Part shown: one piece after another, positions 32,066 to 41,403 of the stretch
Position numbering within the stretch: the first letter of the stretch is position 1
How the letters are laid out: each line of letters begins with the position of its first letter
NCBI GenBank assembly: GCA_023390635.1
Contig: JAEWCM010000025.1
Coordinates: 1 to 46,692 of the forward strand
Source of the DNA: Bacillota bacterium
GTDB taxonomy: Bacteria > Bacillota > Desulfitobacteriia > Desulfitobacteriales > Desulfitobacteriaceae
DNA length: 46,692 nucleotides
Direction of reading: 5' to 3'
The notes under the pieces: model-generated
What the model saw: only the letters and a program-made list of their open reading frames with translations
Told to the model about the DNA's origin: nothing
Databases searched by the model: none
Made by a program: the position numbers and the translations under genes

Positions 32066-34294
32066 ATGAGTACTAGTAGAAAAGAGCAGTGGCAGGAGGG
32101 CGATTTGACCGTAACCCGTACGTGTGCCTGGACAGCTCCGGGATGTCATGATGGCTGCGCAGTCCTGTATTACACAAAAGGCAACCAGCTTGTAAAAGTG
32201 GAAGGAGATCCTGAAAGCAAATATAATTTTGGCAGATTATGCATGCGCTGCTTGAGTATGCCTGAGCTGGTTAATGACCCGAATCGTGTGAAGTGGCCGT
32301 TAAAAAGGGTTGGTGAGCGCGGTGAAAATAAATGGCAGCGAATTACTTGGGGAGAGGCTTATGATATTATCGAAGAAAAAGTCCGTGAGATTTGGAGAGA
32401 TTATGGCCCGGAATCTATCGTAACTGCCATCGGTACAGGGCGGAATACCTGGTCGATCGTTCCGAAACTTACTTATTCGGCCTTTAAAAGTCCTAATTTC
32501 TCCATGGGATTTCTGGCCGGGGACTCCTGCTATCTGCCGCGTGCGGCAGCAATGGGGACGATGATCGGTGATTTCTTTATCATTGATGCATCTCAATTGG
32601 ATGAACGTCGTTATGAGAATCCTGAATGGAAGCTGCCTGAAGTCGTATGTATCTGGGGTAACAATCCTATTATCAGTAACGGAGACGGATTTTTGGGACA
32701 CTGGATCGTTGATATGATGAAAATGGGCACCAAACTTATTGTAGTAGATCCTTATCTGACCTGGTTTGCCTCCAGAGCGGACTGCTGGCTGCAGCCACGT
32801 CCCGGAACGGATGCTGCTGTGGGCTTAGCAATGTTGAACGTAATCATCAACGAAGGACTTTATGATCACGATTTTGTGGATAAATGGACATATGGATTTG
32901 ATGAGCTCAAAGAACGTGTACAAGAATATCCTCCTGAAAAAGCAGAGGAAATCAGCTGGGTTCCGGCCGAAAAAATCAGAAAGGCAGCACGCTTATTTGC
33001 CAAAGCAAAACCGGCTTCGGTCCAGTGGGGCCTGGCGATTGATACACAGAGGGCAGGAGTATCAGTTGCTAACGCGATTTGCGCTCTGATTGCCATCACA
33101 GGGAATTTGGATGTTCCCGGCGGCCAACATTTGATTCGTGCAGCCTTTGGCGTAGATCGTCTTGCTCACGTTGCCTCCGATTGGGGCTTTGCCGAATTAC
33201 CTGATGAAATTAGAGCAAAACGTTTAGGGGTGGAAGATTACCCGTTGTTTAAGTATGGTTTGGCCGCAACCTCCCGGGGTGATTCAGTCTTAGAAGCAAT
33301 AGAAACTGGACGGCCCTATCCTGTCCAGATGTATTGGATGGAGTCAACTAATACTTTCGTAAACACTGCTTCCGAAGCAAAACGCGTCTACGCTGCTTTA
33401 AAGAAAGTTCCTTTTATCGTCAATGTTGATCCGGTGTTGACCCCCTGTTCAGTCGCTTTTGCTGATCTGCACCTGCCGGCCGCAATGAGCGTTGAGCGTG
33501 ACAGCTTAAGAAACTGGTGGACACCACTCCGCTCCATTTCCAAGGTAACTCAATTTGAAGAGTGTAAAACCGATGAGGAAATTTGTTTGGACCTGGGTAA
33601 ACGTCTGAATCCTGAACAGTTTCCGTGGGATACGGTTGAGAAAATGATTGATTGGGCGTTGAAACCGGCGGGACTGTCTTTCAGGGAGTTGGAAGAGAAA
33701 GTTGTTATATGGCCTAAAGTGGAGTACAAGAAATACGAAAAAGGCCTGTTGCGTGAAGATGGTGAGCCAGGTTTCAATACAGATACCGGTATGGTAAACC
33801 TCTATCAGGATATTTTCGTTGATTGGGGACTGGATCCACTGCCTTCTCATATGGAGCCGCCTTATAGCCCGGTTTCTACCCCACAGCTAATGAAAGAATA
33901 TCCGCTGGTTCTGACTGCAGGATCGCGCTCGTGGGAATTTTTCCATTCTGAGCACCGCCAAAGTGCGACCCTTCGTGAATTCCATCCTAATCCGAGAGTA
34001 TCCATGCACCCTGATACGGCGGCAAAGTATGGCATAAAAGAAGGCGACTGGGTGTGGATTGAGAATCAAAACGGGAGAGTCAAACAGCAAGCTGTGCTTG
34101 ATCCGGGGTGGGATCCCAGGGTAATCCATGGCGAACACGGTTGGTGGTTCCCAGAAAGGGAAGCTGCTGAACCAACCCTGTTCGGTGTTTTTGAATCAAA
34201 CATTAATGTGCTTACAAATCAGTGTACAACTGGCCCAACCGGATATGGTGCTCCGCTGAAGAATACGATTTGTAAGATTTATAAAGCAGAATAA
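32066..34294 (+). CDS. Molybdopterin oxidoreductase 2, cytoplasmic
   Basis: A 742-residue Mo/W-bisPGD enzyme. The [4Fe-4S] motif is C20, C27, C31 and C59 (CAWTAPGCHDGC ... GRLCMRC). The superfamily block KWPLKRVGERGENKWQRITW follows, and the likely metal ligand is the Cys in GDSCYLP. The C-terminal pterin domain is complete (GDWVWIENQNGRV). There is no Tat signal. Its FeS spacing differs from enzyme 1, so the two are separate families rather than copies. It follows AAAGGAGG and leads an operon with a two-cluster ferredoxin, NuoE-like and NuoF-like proteins, which suggests electron exchange with NAD(H). The substrate is unknown. Confidence 0.9.
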   Translation: MSTSRKEQWQEGDLTVTRTCAWTAPGCHDGCAVLYYTKGNQLVKVEGDPESKYNFGRLCMRCLSMPELVNDPNRVKWPLKRVGERGENKWQRITWGEAYDIIEEKVREIWRDYGPESIVTAIGTGRNTWSIVPKLTYSAFKSPNFSMGFLAGDSCYLPRAAAMGTMIGDFFIIDASQLDERRYENPEWKLPEVVCIWGNNPIISNGDGFLGHWIVDMMKMGTKLIVVDPYLTWFASRADCWLQPRPGTDAAVGLAMLNVIINEGLYDHDFVDKWTYGFDELKERVQEYPPEKAEEISWVPAEKIRKAARLFAKAKPASVQWGLAIDTQRAGVSVANAICALIAITGNLDVPGGQHLIRAAFGVDRLAHVASDWGFAELPDEIRAKRLGVEDYPLFKYGLAATSRGDSVLEAIETGRPYPVQMYWMESTNTFVNTASEAKRVYAALKKVPFIVNVDPVLTPCSVAFADLHLPAAMSVERDSLRNWWTPLRSISKVTQFEECKTDEEICLDLGKRLNPEQFPWDTVEKMIDWALKPAGLSFRELEEKVVIWPKVEYKKYEKGLLREDGEPGFNTDTGMVNLYQDIFVDWGLDPLPSHMEPPYSPVSTPQLMKEYPLVLTAGSRSWEFFHSEHRQSATLREFHPNPRVSMHPDTAAKYGIKEGDWVWIENQNGRVKQQAVLDPGWDPRVIHGEHGWWFPEREAAEPTLFGVFESNINVLTNQCTTGPTGYGAPLKNTICKIYKAE

Positions 34295-34308
34295 TGGAGG
34301 TGTAGACT

Positions 34309-34644
34309 ATGTCACGCAATGGATTACTGATCGATTACGAATATTGCACAGGTTGCCATAGTTGTGAGGTTGCCTGCAAAAAGGAATTAAATCTTCCTAA
34401 TGGCAAGTATGGTATTAAATTAAGCAAAAATGGTCCTTTTAAACTTAAGGATAATGAGGATAAATGGGAACTGACTTATGTTCCTGTTCCCACTCAGCTC
34501 TGTGATTTGTGCGGGGACAGGGTAGCAGAAGGTAAAAAGCCTTCTTGCGTACATCACTGTCAAGCATCTGTGATTGAGTATGGTCAGGTAGAAGAATTAG
34601 CAAAAAAGATGACCGGCAAAAGGATGGTTCTATTTACCCCTTGA
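34309..34644 (+). CDS. Two-cluster [4Fe-4S] ferredoxin subunit
   Basis: A 111-residue protein with CTGCHSCEVAC near the start and CDLC with CVHHC near the end. That is eight cysteines for two cubanes in crossed arrangement, a stripped-down DmsB. It starts 14 bases after molybdoenzyme 2 with GGAGG before it, and would carry electrons between that enzyme and the NuoE/F-like proteins. Confidence 0.88.
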   Translation: MSRNGLLIDYEYCTGCHSCEVACKKELNLPNGKYGIKLSKNGPFKLKDNEDKWELTYVPVPTQLCDLCGDRVAEGKKPSCVHHCQASVIEYGQVEELAKKMTGKRMVLFTP

Positions 34645-34683
34645 AATGGCGAGCTTGGCTTTGGTAAGTGATTGAACGTATTA

Positions 34684-34703
34684 GCCCCCTCATAAGAGGG
34701 GGC
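34684..34703 (+). other. Intercistronic hairpin without T-tract
   Basis: GCCCCCTC (34684-34691), loop ATAA, GAGGGGGC (34696-34703): a very stable 8-bp stem in the gap between the ferredoxin and NuoE-like genes. No U-run follows, so it is more likely an mRNA processing or stabilising element than a terminator. Confidence 0.5.
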
Positions 34704-34754
34704 CGTCTCAGCATGAAGAAGTTGGAGCCTTTTTGTCATATAAGGAGGACACCC

Positions 34755-35216
34755 ATGTCAGAAAGTGTAGAACAGTTGTGGAACCGGTTGCCTGAAAGCG
34801 AAAGACAAACTATTAACATTCTGAACAAGGTACAGGCCCAAAAGGGCTTTATTCCCAGAGATATCCTGATTGAGCTGGCAGAACGTGCAGGTTTGCCGGA
34901 ATCTCAGATTTATGGTATGGTGAGCTTTTTTAATTCTTATCGCTTATGTCCGGTTGGTCAACACCGAATCCAAATCTGCTATGGAACTGCCTGCTATGCC
35001 AGAGGAGCTTCTCTTATTAATGATCGTTTAATGGAAATGCTAAATTTAGATGGCAATGACACTTCACCGGATGGGCTGATCACCGTAGAGCAAGTATTTT
35101 GCGTTGGGGCGTGCAGCCTGGCCCCGGTCATTATTCAAAATGAAGTAATAAAAAGCAGAATGAAATCTTACCAGGTGCCGCTGCTGGTGAATGAATTGAG
35201 GAAGACTAATGAGTGA
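34755..35216 (+). CDS. NuoE-like [2Fe-2S] subunit
   Basis: A 153-residue protein of the 24-kDa NADH dehydrogenase (NuoE/HydC/FdsG) family with a helical N-terminus and a thioredoxin-like [2Fe-2S] domain. The ligands are C-x4-C in CYGTAC and C-x3-C in CVGAC. ATG 34755 follows AAGGAGG. Its last codons overlap the NuoF-like start by 8 bases, so the two are translated together. Confidence 0.92.
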   Translation: MSESVEQLWNRLPESERQTINILNKVQAQKGFIPRDILIELAERAGLPESQIYGMVSFFNSYRLCPVGQHRIQICYGTACYARGASLINDRLMEMLNLDGNDTSPDGLITVEQVFCVGACSLAPVIIQNEVIKSRMKSYQVPLLVNELRKTNE

Positions 35217-36198
35217 ATTTCATCCCCCTGCCCGCCGGCAGTATCAGGTACGGGCTTCCGTTCGGGAAGAAGTCAAAAAAAAGCAAGAAGTAAAAGCTGA
35301 TCTCTCTTATAAACCATGGAATTTTGACGTCAGGATTCCTTTGCAAAGTCTGGCTGAAGAAGGACGGTTGTTGCTGTTCCCTAAAATATCCAGGGTTACT
35401 GTGGGAATGGCGACCTGCGGGCGTGCGGCAGGTGCCTTGGCAATTCAACAGAGTTTATCAGCACGTCAGGATGGGCCTGATGCTGCAAACGTTGTCAGTG
35501 TTGGCTGCTTGGGCGCTTGCTATGCAGAACCGCTGGTAGATGTCAGAATGCCTGATGGCAGGCATTACTTTTACGGGCGGGCGGATCAACGCTCTTTATG
35601 GAGTATTATCAGTAAAAGCCAGGGAAAACCTCCTTCACATCACCTTTGGGCGGTAGCTAAGGAAAGGAAAAACGGGGTTTTGAGCAGCATTCATGACATG
35701 GAACTCGTTAACGCTTATGATAGTGGCTTTAAAGAATTTTTTGATTTTCAGACGCGGCGTATCAGCGGCCGCTGTGGCTTGATCAATCCGCAAGATATAA
35801 AGGAATATGCGGCTGCCGGTGGCTATCAGGCTCTGGAGCGGTCGCTTTTCAGATGCAGGCCTGAAAAAATAATTGAACTGATTAAGGCTTCGGGTCTTCG
35901 GGGAAGGGGCGGTGCTGGTTTCCTGACCGGTGTAAAGTGGGATATTACCGCTTCTGCTAAGGATTTAATTCGGTTTGTGGTGGCAAATGCCGATGAAGGC
36001 GATCCCGGAGCTTATATGGACCGGGCTTTACTGGAAAGCGATCCCCATAGTGTACTGGAGGGGCTGATCATTGCTGCTTATGCTGTAGGTGCTTCACAAG
36101 CATATATCTTCGTGCGTCATGAATATCCTTTAGCTGTGCATACTTTACGCGAGGCCATTAAGAGTGCTCGCCGAGTTGGCATTTTGGGCCCAAATTGA
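35209..36198 (+). pseudogene. NuoF-like flavoprotein subunit, truncated at mid-domain
   Basis: The 329 codons match the HydB/NuoF type. A thioredoxin-like [2Fe-2S] domain (ATCG ... VGCLGAC) is followed by the start of the 51-kDa domain, with the FMN loop GRGGAGFLTGVKW, NADEGDPGAYMDR and VRHEYPLAV. It stops right after GILGPN, where the family continues for another 230 or so residues (rest of the FMN/NADH site, SLBB domain, C-terminal [4Fe-4S] motif and often extra ferredoxins). None of this appears in any frame downstream; instead the promoter of the sigma-54 activator begins. It is probably an inactivated gene, unless a second protein supplies the missing half. Confidence 0.75.
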
Positions 36199-36206
36199 GG
36201 TATAAT
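36176..36206 (+). promoter_or_regulatory. Possible sigma-A promoter of the activator gene
   Basis: TATAAT at 36201-36206 lies just past the NuoF stop; TTGGCA (36176-36181) is 19 bases upstream, a long spacing. The palindrome TTGGGCCCAA (36184-36193) lies between them and could bind a regulator. Confidence 0.4.
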
Positions 36207-36292
36207 CAAAGTGGAAAATTTGTACATTTATGAGATTAAGGGCAGTGGCAGGCAATTTTTGTAATCTATGCGCGTGATTAAGGAGGATTCTT

Positions 36293-38404
36293 GTGAGTAT
36301 TTTGATTGAGGATCCAAATGGCAGAGATCAAATGAGCAGCCTGATTCTTAGTGATAGCTATCACATAATAAACAAGGAACGATGGGAAGGGCTTAAAGAG
36401 TGTAAAAGAAAGTTCTTTGCTGATGCAAGTTACGATCCCCGTCGATGTCCCTACATGGATCCTGGAATTGCTAATTCGTGGATACGATGTCGAAAAATGG
36501 GGGTTGATCCTTATCAACCCCTGCTAGGGCGTCATTTGAAGAAAGAAGAATTTTCAGGAGTACAGGAAAAAAACCAAACCTTGATTAAAATTACTGCCCC
36601 TTTACTTGATACCTTCAAAAATTTGGCGATTTCCAGCTCCTATGGGATATATATAACAGACAATAAAGGGGTATTCTTATTGCACGCAGGTGAAAGGCTT
36701 TCTCTTCCGATTGATGATTCATTGATTGGCATGCTTTGGGATGAGTCATGTGTGGGAACCACAGCGCATTCAATGTGTCTGCGTCACGAACGGCCATTCA
36801 ATTTAATGGGTGTAGAAAATTATTGTTTAGGATTGGAGGACATTGTAGCCTCTGCGGCTTGCATTAAAGACGAAAATGGGAAAATCGTCGCCACCATTGT
36901 TTTGGCTCAGGTTATGACGGATGAACCATGGAAGGATAGCTTTCAGAGATATTGTGCGAATACCCTTGGCTTAATTACGTCAATCAGTACGGCGGTTGAG
37001 TCACAGCTCAGATTGCATAAAAGTGTTAAAGGCCTGAGAATGACGAATGAAATATTGGAGGCAACGTTGGCTTTGATTGATGAGGGCATTGTTACCATCA
37101 ATCAGTTTGGCACGATAATTTACGGTAATGAGGCCGGTCGAAGGATATTCAGGTTGTCTGAGCATGAGGTTGGACATAAAAATATCCGCAGCTTCTTAGG
37201 CAAAGATTCAATGTTGATGGCTATGGTGGAGAGAGGCGAGGCTGGTAATCTTGAAGAAACCATCCACCTGGATCAAAAAGACGAGAACTATATTGTGAAT
37301 ATTCAGCCCATCTGCGCCGATAATACTCAGGAATTCAATGCATCACTGCTCAGAATCAATACGGTAGGGAAGATCAATGCCATGACGGCCAGCCGTGCAG
37401 GTGCAGTGGCCCGGTTTACGTTTGAGGATATTATTGGCGAGAGTGATAGCATAAAAAAAGCAATCTCCAAAGGCCAATATTATGCACGAGCCGCGGAAAA
37501 TGTTCTTTTAATTGGAGAGAGCGGTACTGGCAAAGAACTTTTTGCTCAGGCGATTCACAATCGATATTGTCCTGCTGGACCTTTTATTGCGGTTAATTGC
37601 GCAGCTTTACCCAGAGAGCTAATCGAAAGTGAGTTGTTCGGTTATGAGGGCGGAAGTTTTACGGGTGCAGATCGCAGCGGCAGGCCGGGAAAAATTGAAC
37701 TGGCAGAAGGCGGGACCCTGTTTCTGGATGAAATTGGGGATATGCCCTTTGAACTTCAAGCCGTATTGCTCAGAGTTTTGGAAGACAGGCAAGTCATGCG
37801 CATTGGTGCCCGTCGCTCTAAAAAAGTAGATTTTAAAGTGATTGCTGCCACTAACCAGAATTTAATTGCTTTGATTAAGGGAAAACGTTTCCGCGAAGAT
37901 TTGTATTATCGTTTGTCGGTTTTAACAATTACTATTCCCCCTTTACGCAATAGAAATAGAGATGGCGAATTATTAGCCAACTATTTCTTAAAAAAGTGTT
38001 CAAAGAAGATGGGCAGAAAAATGCCTGAAATAAGCCGTGAGGTTTTGGATATTATCAATGGCTACCATTGGCCTGGAAATGTAAGGGAATTGGAAAATGC
38101 CATTATTCATGCGGCAATTAATTCTGAGGAAATTATAAAGATTCAGGACTTGCCGGATAATTTTGTATCAATGGGTATTTTGAAGGACACATCTGAGGCG
38201 GTATTAAAAAAGAGTGCTGATAAATCTTTGGATGAAGCGTTGGAAAAATCGAATATGATTCAATCGTTGACACAAATTGAGAAAAATGCCATCACTAAAG
38301 CCTTGGCCAAAACTAATGGTAATGTGATTTTGGCGGCTTGCTTACTGGGAATAAGTAAGTCGACAATTTATCGGAAACTTAAGGAGTATAATATCCCTTA
38401 TTAG
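36293..38404 (+). CDS. Sigma-54-dependent activator (GAF-PAS-AAA+-Fis), AcoR/DhaR type
   Basis: A 703-residue enhancer-binding protein starting at GTG 36293, 6 bases after AAGGAGG. Order: an AcoR-type N-terminal segment (SWIRC at 62-66), a GAF-like sensor (about 95-235), a PAS domain (about 250-350), the AAA+ domain with Walker A GESGTGKE (408-415), the sigma-54 contact loop GSFTGA (454-459, Ser in place of the usual Ala) and Walker B GGTLFLDE (473-480), then a Fis-type helix-turn-helix at the C-terminus. Two perfect -24/-12 promoters lie 5-6 kb upstream. The signal sensed by the GAF/PAS part is unknown. Confidence 0.94.
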   Translation: MSILIEDPNGRDQMSSLILSDSYHIINKERWEGLKECKRKFFADASYDPRRCPYMDPGIANSWIRCRKMGVDPYQPLLGRHLKKEEFSGVQEKNQTLIKITAPLLDTFKNLAISSSYGIYITDNKGVFLLHAGERLSLPIDDSLIGMLWDESCVGTTAHSMCLRHERPFNLMGVENYCLGLEDIVASAACIKDENGKIVATIVLAQVMTDEPWKDSFQRYCANTLGLITSISTAVESQLRLHKSVKGLRMTNEILEATLALIDEGIVTINQFGTIIYGNEAGRRIFRLSEHEVGHKNIRSFLGKDSMLMAMVERGEAGNLEETIHLDQKDENYIVNIQPICADNTQEFNASLLRINTVGKINAMTASRAGAVARFTFEDIIGESDSIKKAISKGQYYARAAENVLLIGESGTGKELFAQAIHNRYCPAGPFIAVNCAALPRELIESELFGYEGGSFTGADRSGRPGKIELAEGGTLFLDEIGDMPFELQAVLLRVLEDRQVMRIGARRSKKVDFKVIAATNQNLIALIKGKRFREDLYYRLSVLTITIPPLRNRNRDGELLANYFLKKCSKKMGRKMPEISREVLDIINGYHWPGNVRELENAIIHAAINSEEIIKIQDLPDNFVSMGILKDTSEAVLKKSADKSLDEALEKSNMIQSLTQIEKNAITKALAKTNGNVILAACLLGISKSTIYRKLKEYNIPY

Positions 38405-38449
38405 ACCATTAGATGGCTGGATTATTGATTGTTTTGTACAGATAGAATA

Positions 38450-38512
38450 AAAAAATGTAAGTCATAAAGTCTACAAATTTTACATTTGAGGGCTTTTTGA
38501 CTTACATTTTTT
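38450..38512. terminator. Large hairpin between the activator and helicase genes
   Basis: AAAAAATGTAAGTCA (38450-38464) and TGACTTACATTTTTT (38498-38512) are perfect 15-bp arms around a 33-base loop; A-tract and T-tract at the ends make it usable on both strands. The remaining 38513-38690 holds only the helicase leader. Confidence 0.75.
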
Positions 38513-38690
38513 CATAGCTTTTTAAGATGATCACTTCCTACTTTAATTATATCATTTGAAATTTTTAAAAAATAGTCTTATATTTGGTATTTGTTGTGTG
38601 TATGATACGAGAAGATATGACGTATAGAAATCGCTTCATTCGTGCCTTCACCGGGCATACCTCTGGTCGATTATAAAAAAGGAGGATGAA

Positions 38691-40946
38691 ATGATTACAG
38701 ACAGCAAGACATGGAATACTGAAAAAGCTTACTTGAATAGAGTCGGGAATGAGATTAAAATGCAGCTTGAGATGGGTATGAATGCCGTGACTGATTACAA
38801 AAAAGAAGCCATCAAGCTGCAAAAGGAAATGTGGGAAGATGTCCGGTGCGCTCCTACCAGCTTATTTGACCTCGAGGATGCCACTCAGATATGGCAATAC
38901 CAGACGGGCATATCCAACCAAGCCAGAAAATATAAATTCTCCTATGAAAAGGTTAGCCGGCTGGAGAGGATGTACCCCAGTCCCTACTTTGGAAGAATAG
39001 ATTTCCTTGAAGATGGAGAAAAAAATGCGGAACAGATCTACATTGGCATTTACAGCTTAAATACAACCGATACTATGGAGGTGCTTGTTTATGACTGGCG
39101 GGCGCCGATATCGGGCATGTTTTATGATTTTGAAATCGGTCCGTGCAGCTATGACTGCCCGGCAGGTGAGATCCATGGCAATATGCAGCTTAAAAGACAA
39201 TATAAAATCAAAGATTCCAAGATAGAATACATGTTTGACAGCAGTTTAAGCATCAATGATGAAATACTCCGGGAAATTTTGGGGAAAAGCACAAATCATC
39301 GAATGAAAACTATGGTTACCAGTATTCAGCGAGAACAAAATACCGTTATCAGGAACAGCCAGGACCGGATACTCATTGTAGAAGGGCCAGCCGGCAGTGG
39401 AAAGACCTCTATTGCCCTGCACAGAGCAGCATACCTTTTATATAAATACCGGGAGAGCATTAAATCTGACAATATACTCGTATTCTCTCCCAATCATGTA
39501 TTTGAAGATTACATTTCCAGAGTACTGCCCGAATTAGGGGAAGAAAATATTCAAAGAAGTACATTTACTGCTTTTTTTGGCAATATGCTGAATTCAGAAT
39601 ATCAAATTGAAACGATGAATCAACAAATGGAATATATTTTATCAGCCTGTCCCGATAAAACAAGGCTGGCTTGCATCCGCTTCAAAGCTTCACTCCAGTT
39701 TCTGGCCATCTTGCAAAAATACGTACAGCATCTTGAAGATGGGATGGGTAAGGAATTTAAAGATATAATTTGCCACGATGAGCTTATTATTTCCGCTGAT
39801 GATATGTACCGGCTTTTTAAAGTTGACTATAGCAGCTTACCCTATGCTAAGCGCTTGGAAAAACTGCGGCAAAGAATCTTTTATCTTTTAGAACAATGGG
39901 AGGAGAGACGAGTCGGAGCATTAGCGGAAAATGACACATTGACTAAGAAAGAAAGATTGATAGCTGATCAGAGAGCTGAAGCAGAGTATGACATGCTTAA
40001 AAGTAATATTTTAGACATGACAGCTTTCGATATTTATTCGCTATACAAAAATTTATTCAGTCATATCGAATTACTTGGCCAAGGGGTTGATCAGCAAGAA
40101 TTAGAAGACCTCCGCAGTTTTGCTGCTTATACAATCCGTCAATTGGAATTGGAAGTTGTAAATTACGAGGATGTAGCTCCGATGGTATTCCTGAAAGCTG
40201 CACTGGATACAGTGGGTGATACGAAATCTATCCAGCATGTCATCATTGATGAAGCCCAGGATTATACGGCAGTGCAATATGAAATCTTCAAAAAAGTTTT
40301 TGATCACTGTAACATGACGATTCTTGGAGACATGAATCAGTCTGTCAACGGATATATGAATGTTGGAAGTTTTGAAATCATTAACGGGATTTTCAGTGGG
40401 AAAAGTGCCAAAAGCATCTCTTTAACCAAAAGCTACCGCTCCAGTACAGAGATAGCTGACTTCTGCAAGGAGCTCCTTACGTCACCGGGGCACTCGGAGC
40501 AGTTAAACCGGCATGGCAGTAAGCCTAAGGTTATTAAAATTGATGAAAGCAGCTTATACAAAAGAATTACCGAAGATATCATGGAACTGAAAAAGAAGAA
40601 TTATAAGCTGATTGCAATTATCTGCAAAACGGCCGGCCAATGTGAGGCTGTCTACAAATCAATTCGTCCATTCGTGGAGGTTGGCCTCATCTCAAATCAA
40701 AATGAGGTATATGAGGGTGAAGTAATGGTCATCCCTTCCTACCTTGCTAAAGGTCTGGAATTTGACGCTGTTTTGGTCAATTCCATAGAGGAGAGGGACT
40801 ACCCTGATGCAGGAGACAGAAAGCTACTATATACAGTGTGTACAAGAGCTTTGCATGAGCTTTATTTGTATTACTTTGATAAAATGTCTGGTTTAGTATC
40901 AGAGATTGATGAGAACTTCTATATAAATACAAGTCTTAATGGCTAA
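38691..40946 (+). CDS. HelD-like superfamily 1 (UvrD/Rep) helicase
   Basis: A 751-residue SF1 ATPase. The N-terminal 220 residues are a coiled/charged arm followed by YDWRAPISGMFYDFE, typical of HelD proteins. Walker A is GPAGSGKTS (about 232-240), Walker B is IIDEAQDYTAVQ, motif III/IV lies around ILGDMNQSVNGY, and the motif V/VI region is KGLEFDAVLV ... LLYTVCTRALHELY. HelD removes stalled RNA polymerase from DNA. It starts after AAAGGAGGATGAA and is monocistronic. Some short UvrD-like proteins act in DNA repair instead, but the N-terminal arm favours HelD. Confidence 0.88.
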   Translation: MITDSKTWNTEKAYLNRVGNEIKMQLEMGMNAVTDYKKEAIKLQKEMWEDVRCAPTSLFDLEDATQIWQYQTGISNQARKYKFSYEKVSRLERMYPSPYFGRIDFLEDGEKNAEQIYIGIYSLNTTDTMEVLVYDWRAPISGMFYDFEIGPCSYDCPAGEIHGNMQLKRQYKIKDSKIEYMFDSSLSINDEILREILGKSTNHRMKTMVTSIQREQNTVIRNSQDRILIVEGPAGSGKTSIALHRAAYLLYKYRESIKSDNILVFSPNHVFEDYISRVLPELGEENIQRSTFTAFFGNMLNSEYQIETMNQQMEYILSACPDKTRLACIRFKASLQFLAILQKYVQHLEDGMGKEFKDIICHDELIISADDMYRLFKVDYSSLPYAKRLEKLRQRIFYLLEQWEERRVGALAENDTLTKKERLIADQRAEAEYDMLKSNILDMTAFDIYSLYKNLFSHIELLGQGVDQQELEDLRSFAAYTIRQLELEVVNYEDVAPMVFLKAALDTVGDTKSIQHVIIDEAQDYTAVQYEIFKKVFDHCNMTILGDMNQSVNGYMNVGSFEIINGIFSGKSAKSISLTKSYRSSTEIADFCKELLTSPGHSEQLNRHGSKPKVIKIDESSLYKRITEDIMELKKKNYKLIAIICKTAGQCEAVYKSIRPFVEVGLISNQNEVYEGEVMVIPSYLAKGLEFDAVLVNSIEERDYPDAGDRKLLYTVCTRALHELYLYYFDKMSGLVSEIDENFYINTSLNG

Positions 40947-40969
40947 CCTAAAATAAATCTTAACTCTCG

Positions 40970-41141
40970 GCGTTGCCGTCTCAAACTGCTGACAACAAGC
41001 TTACTTAACGGAACACATGGTATACCCGAGTTGATTTCCATTGCAGCAATAATAGCCCTCCATCTATGGAAAAGGCAGATGCTGGTTTCTATTGCAGGTG
41101 GAACGATAATCTATATGTTCCTGGTTCAGCTTGTGTTCTGA
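40970..41141 (+). pseudogene. azlD: 3' remnant of azlD (branched-chain amino acid exporter subunit)
   Basis: The reading frame ending at TGA 41139-41141 encodes HGIPELISIAAIIALHLWKR and then a last membrane helix ending MFLVQLVF. This is the C-terminal third of AzlD as in B. subtilis (HGIPE-F-I-S-I, LLHLWKR). The 5' part and azlC are absent; the frame runs back into the helicase stop codon. The original terminator (41199-41235) survives. Confidence 0.8.
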
Positions 41142-41198
41142 AAGAAAGGTATGCCCATTTGCGAACATATAATACCGGGCAAATTTTACCCTGTGTTC

Positions 41199-41235
41199 AA
41201 AATAAGGAGCAACTGTGTGGTTGCTTCTTATTTTG
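41199..41235 (+). terminator. Terminator, probably of the former azlD gene
   Basis: AAAATAAGGAGCAAC (41199-41213) pairs with GTTGCTTCTTATTTT (41220-41234) with one G-U pair. A second small perfect hairpin GCAGTGAT/ATCACTGC follows at 41240-41257. Confidence 0.8.
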
Positions 41236-41403
41236 CATCGCAGTGATGAATCACTGCATTAATTGGAATAATTACGGGGATCATATGTGCTTGCTTTTAA
41301 AGATTATATTGCTTACAATTTTACTCAAGTTGTAAAATTGTTGATAATATTTTTTACTTATTTCTTTAAGCTACTTTTGAAGATGATACCTGGAGGGAGA
41401 AAT

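Noticed and set aside
36247..36264. Possible third sigma-54 promoter before the activator gene (TGGCAGGCAATTTTTG)
   Set aside because: The GG-to-GC distance is wrong and TTGC is absent at the required position.
41066..41335. 89-codon frame between helD and the diguanylate cyclase
   Set aside because: It is out of frame with the azlD remnant and runs across two terminator hairpins.
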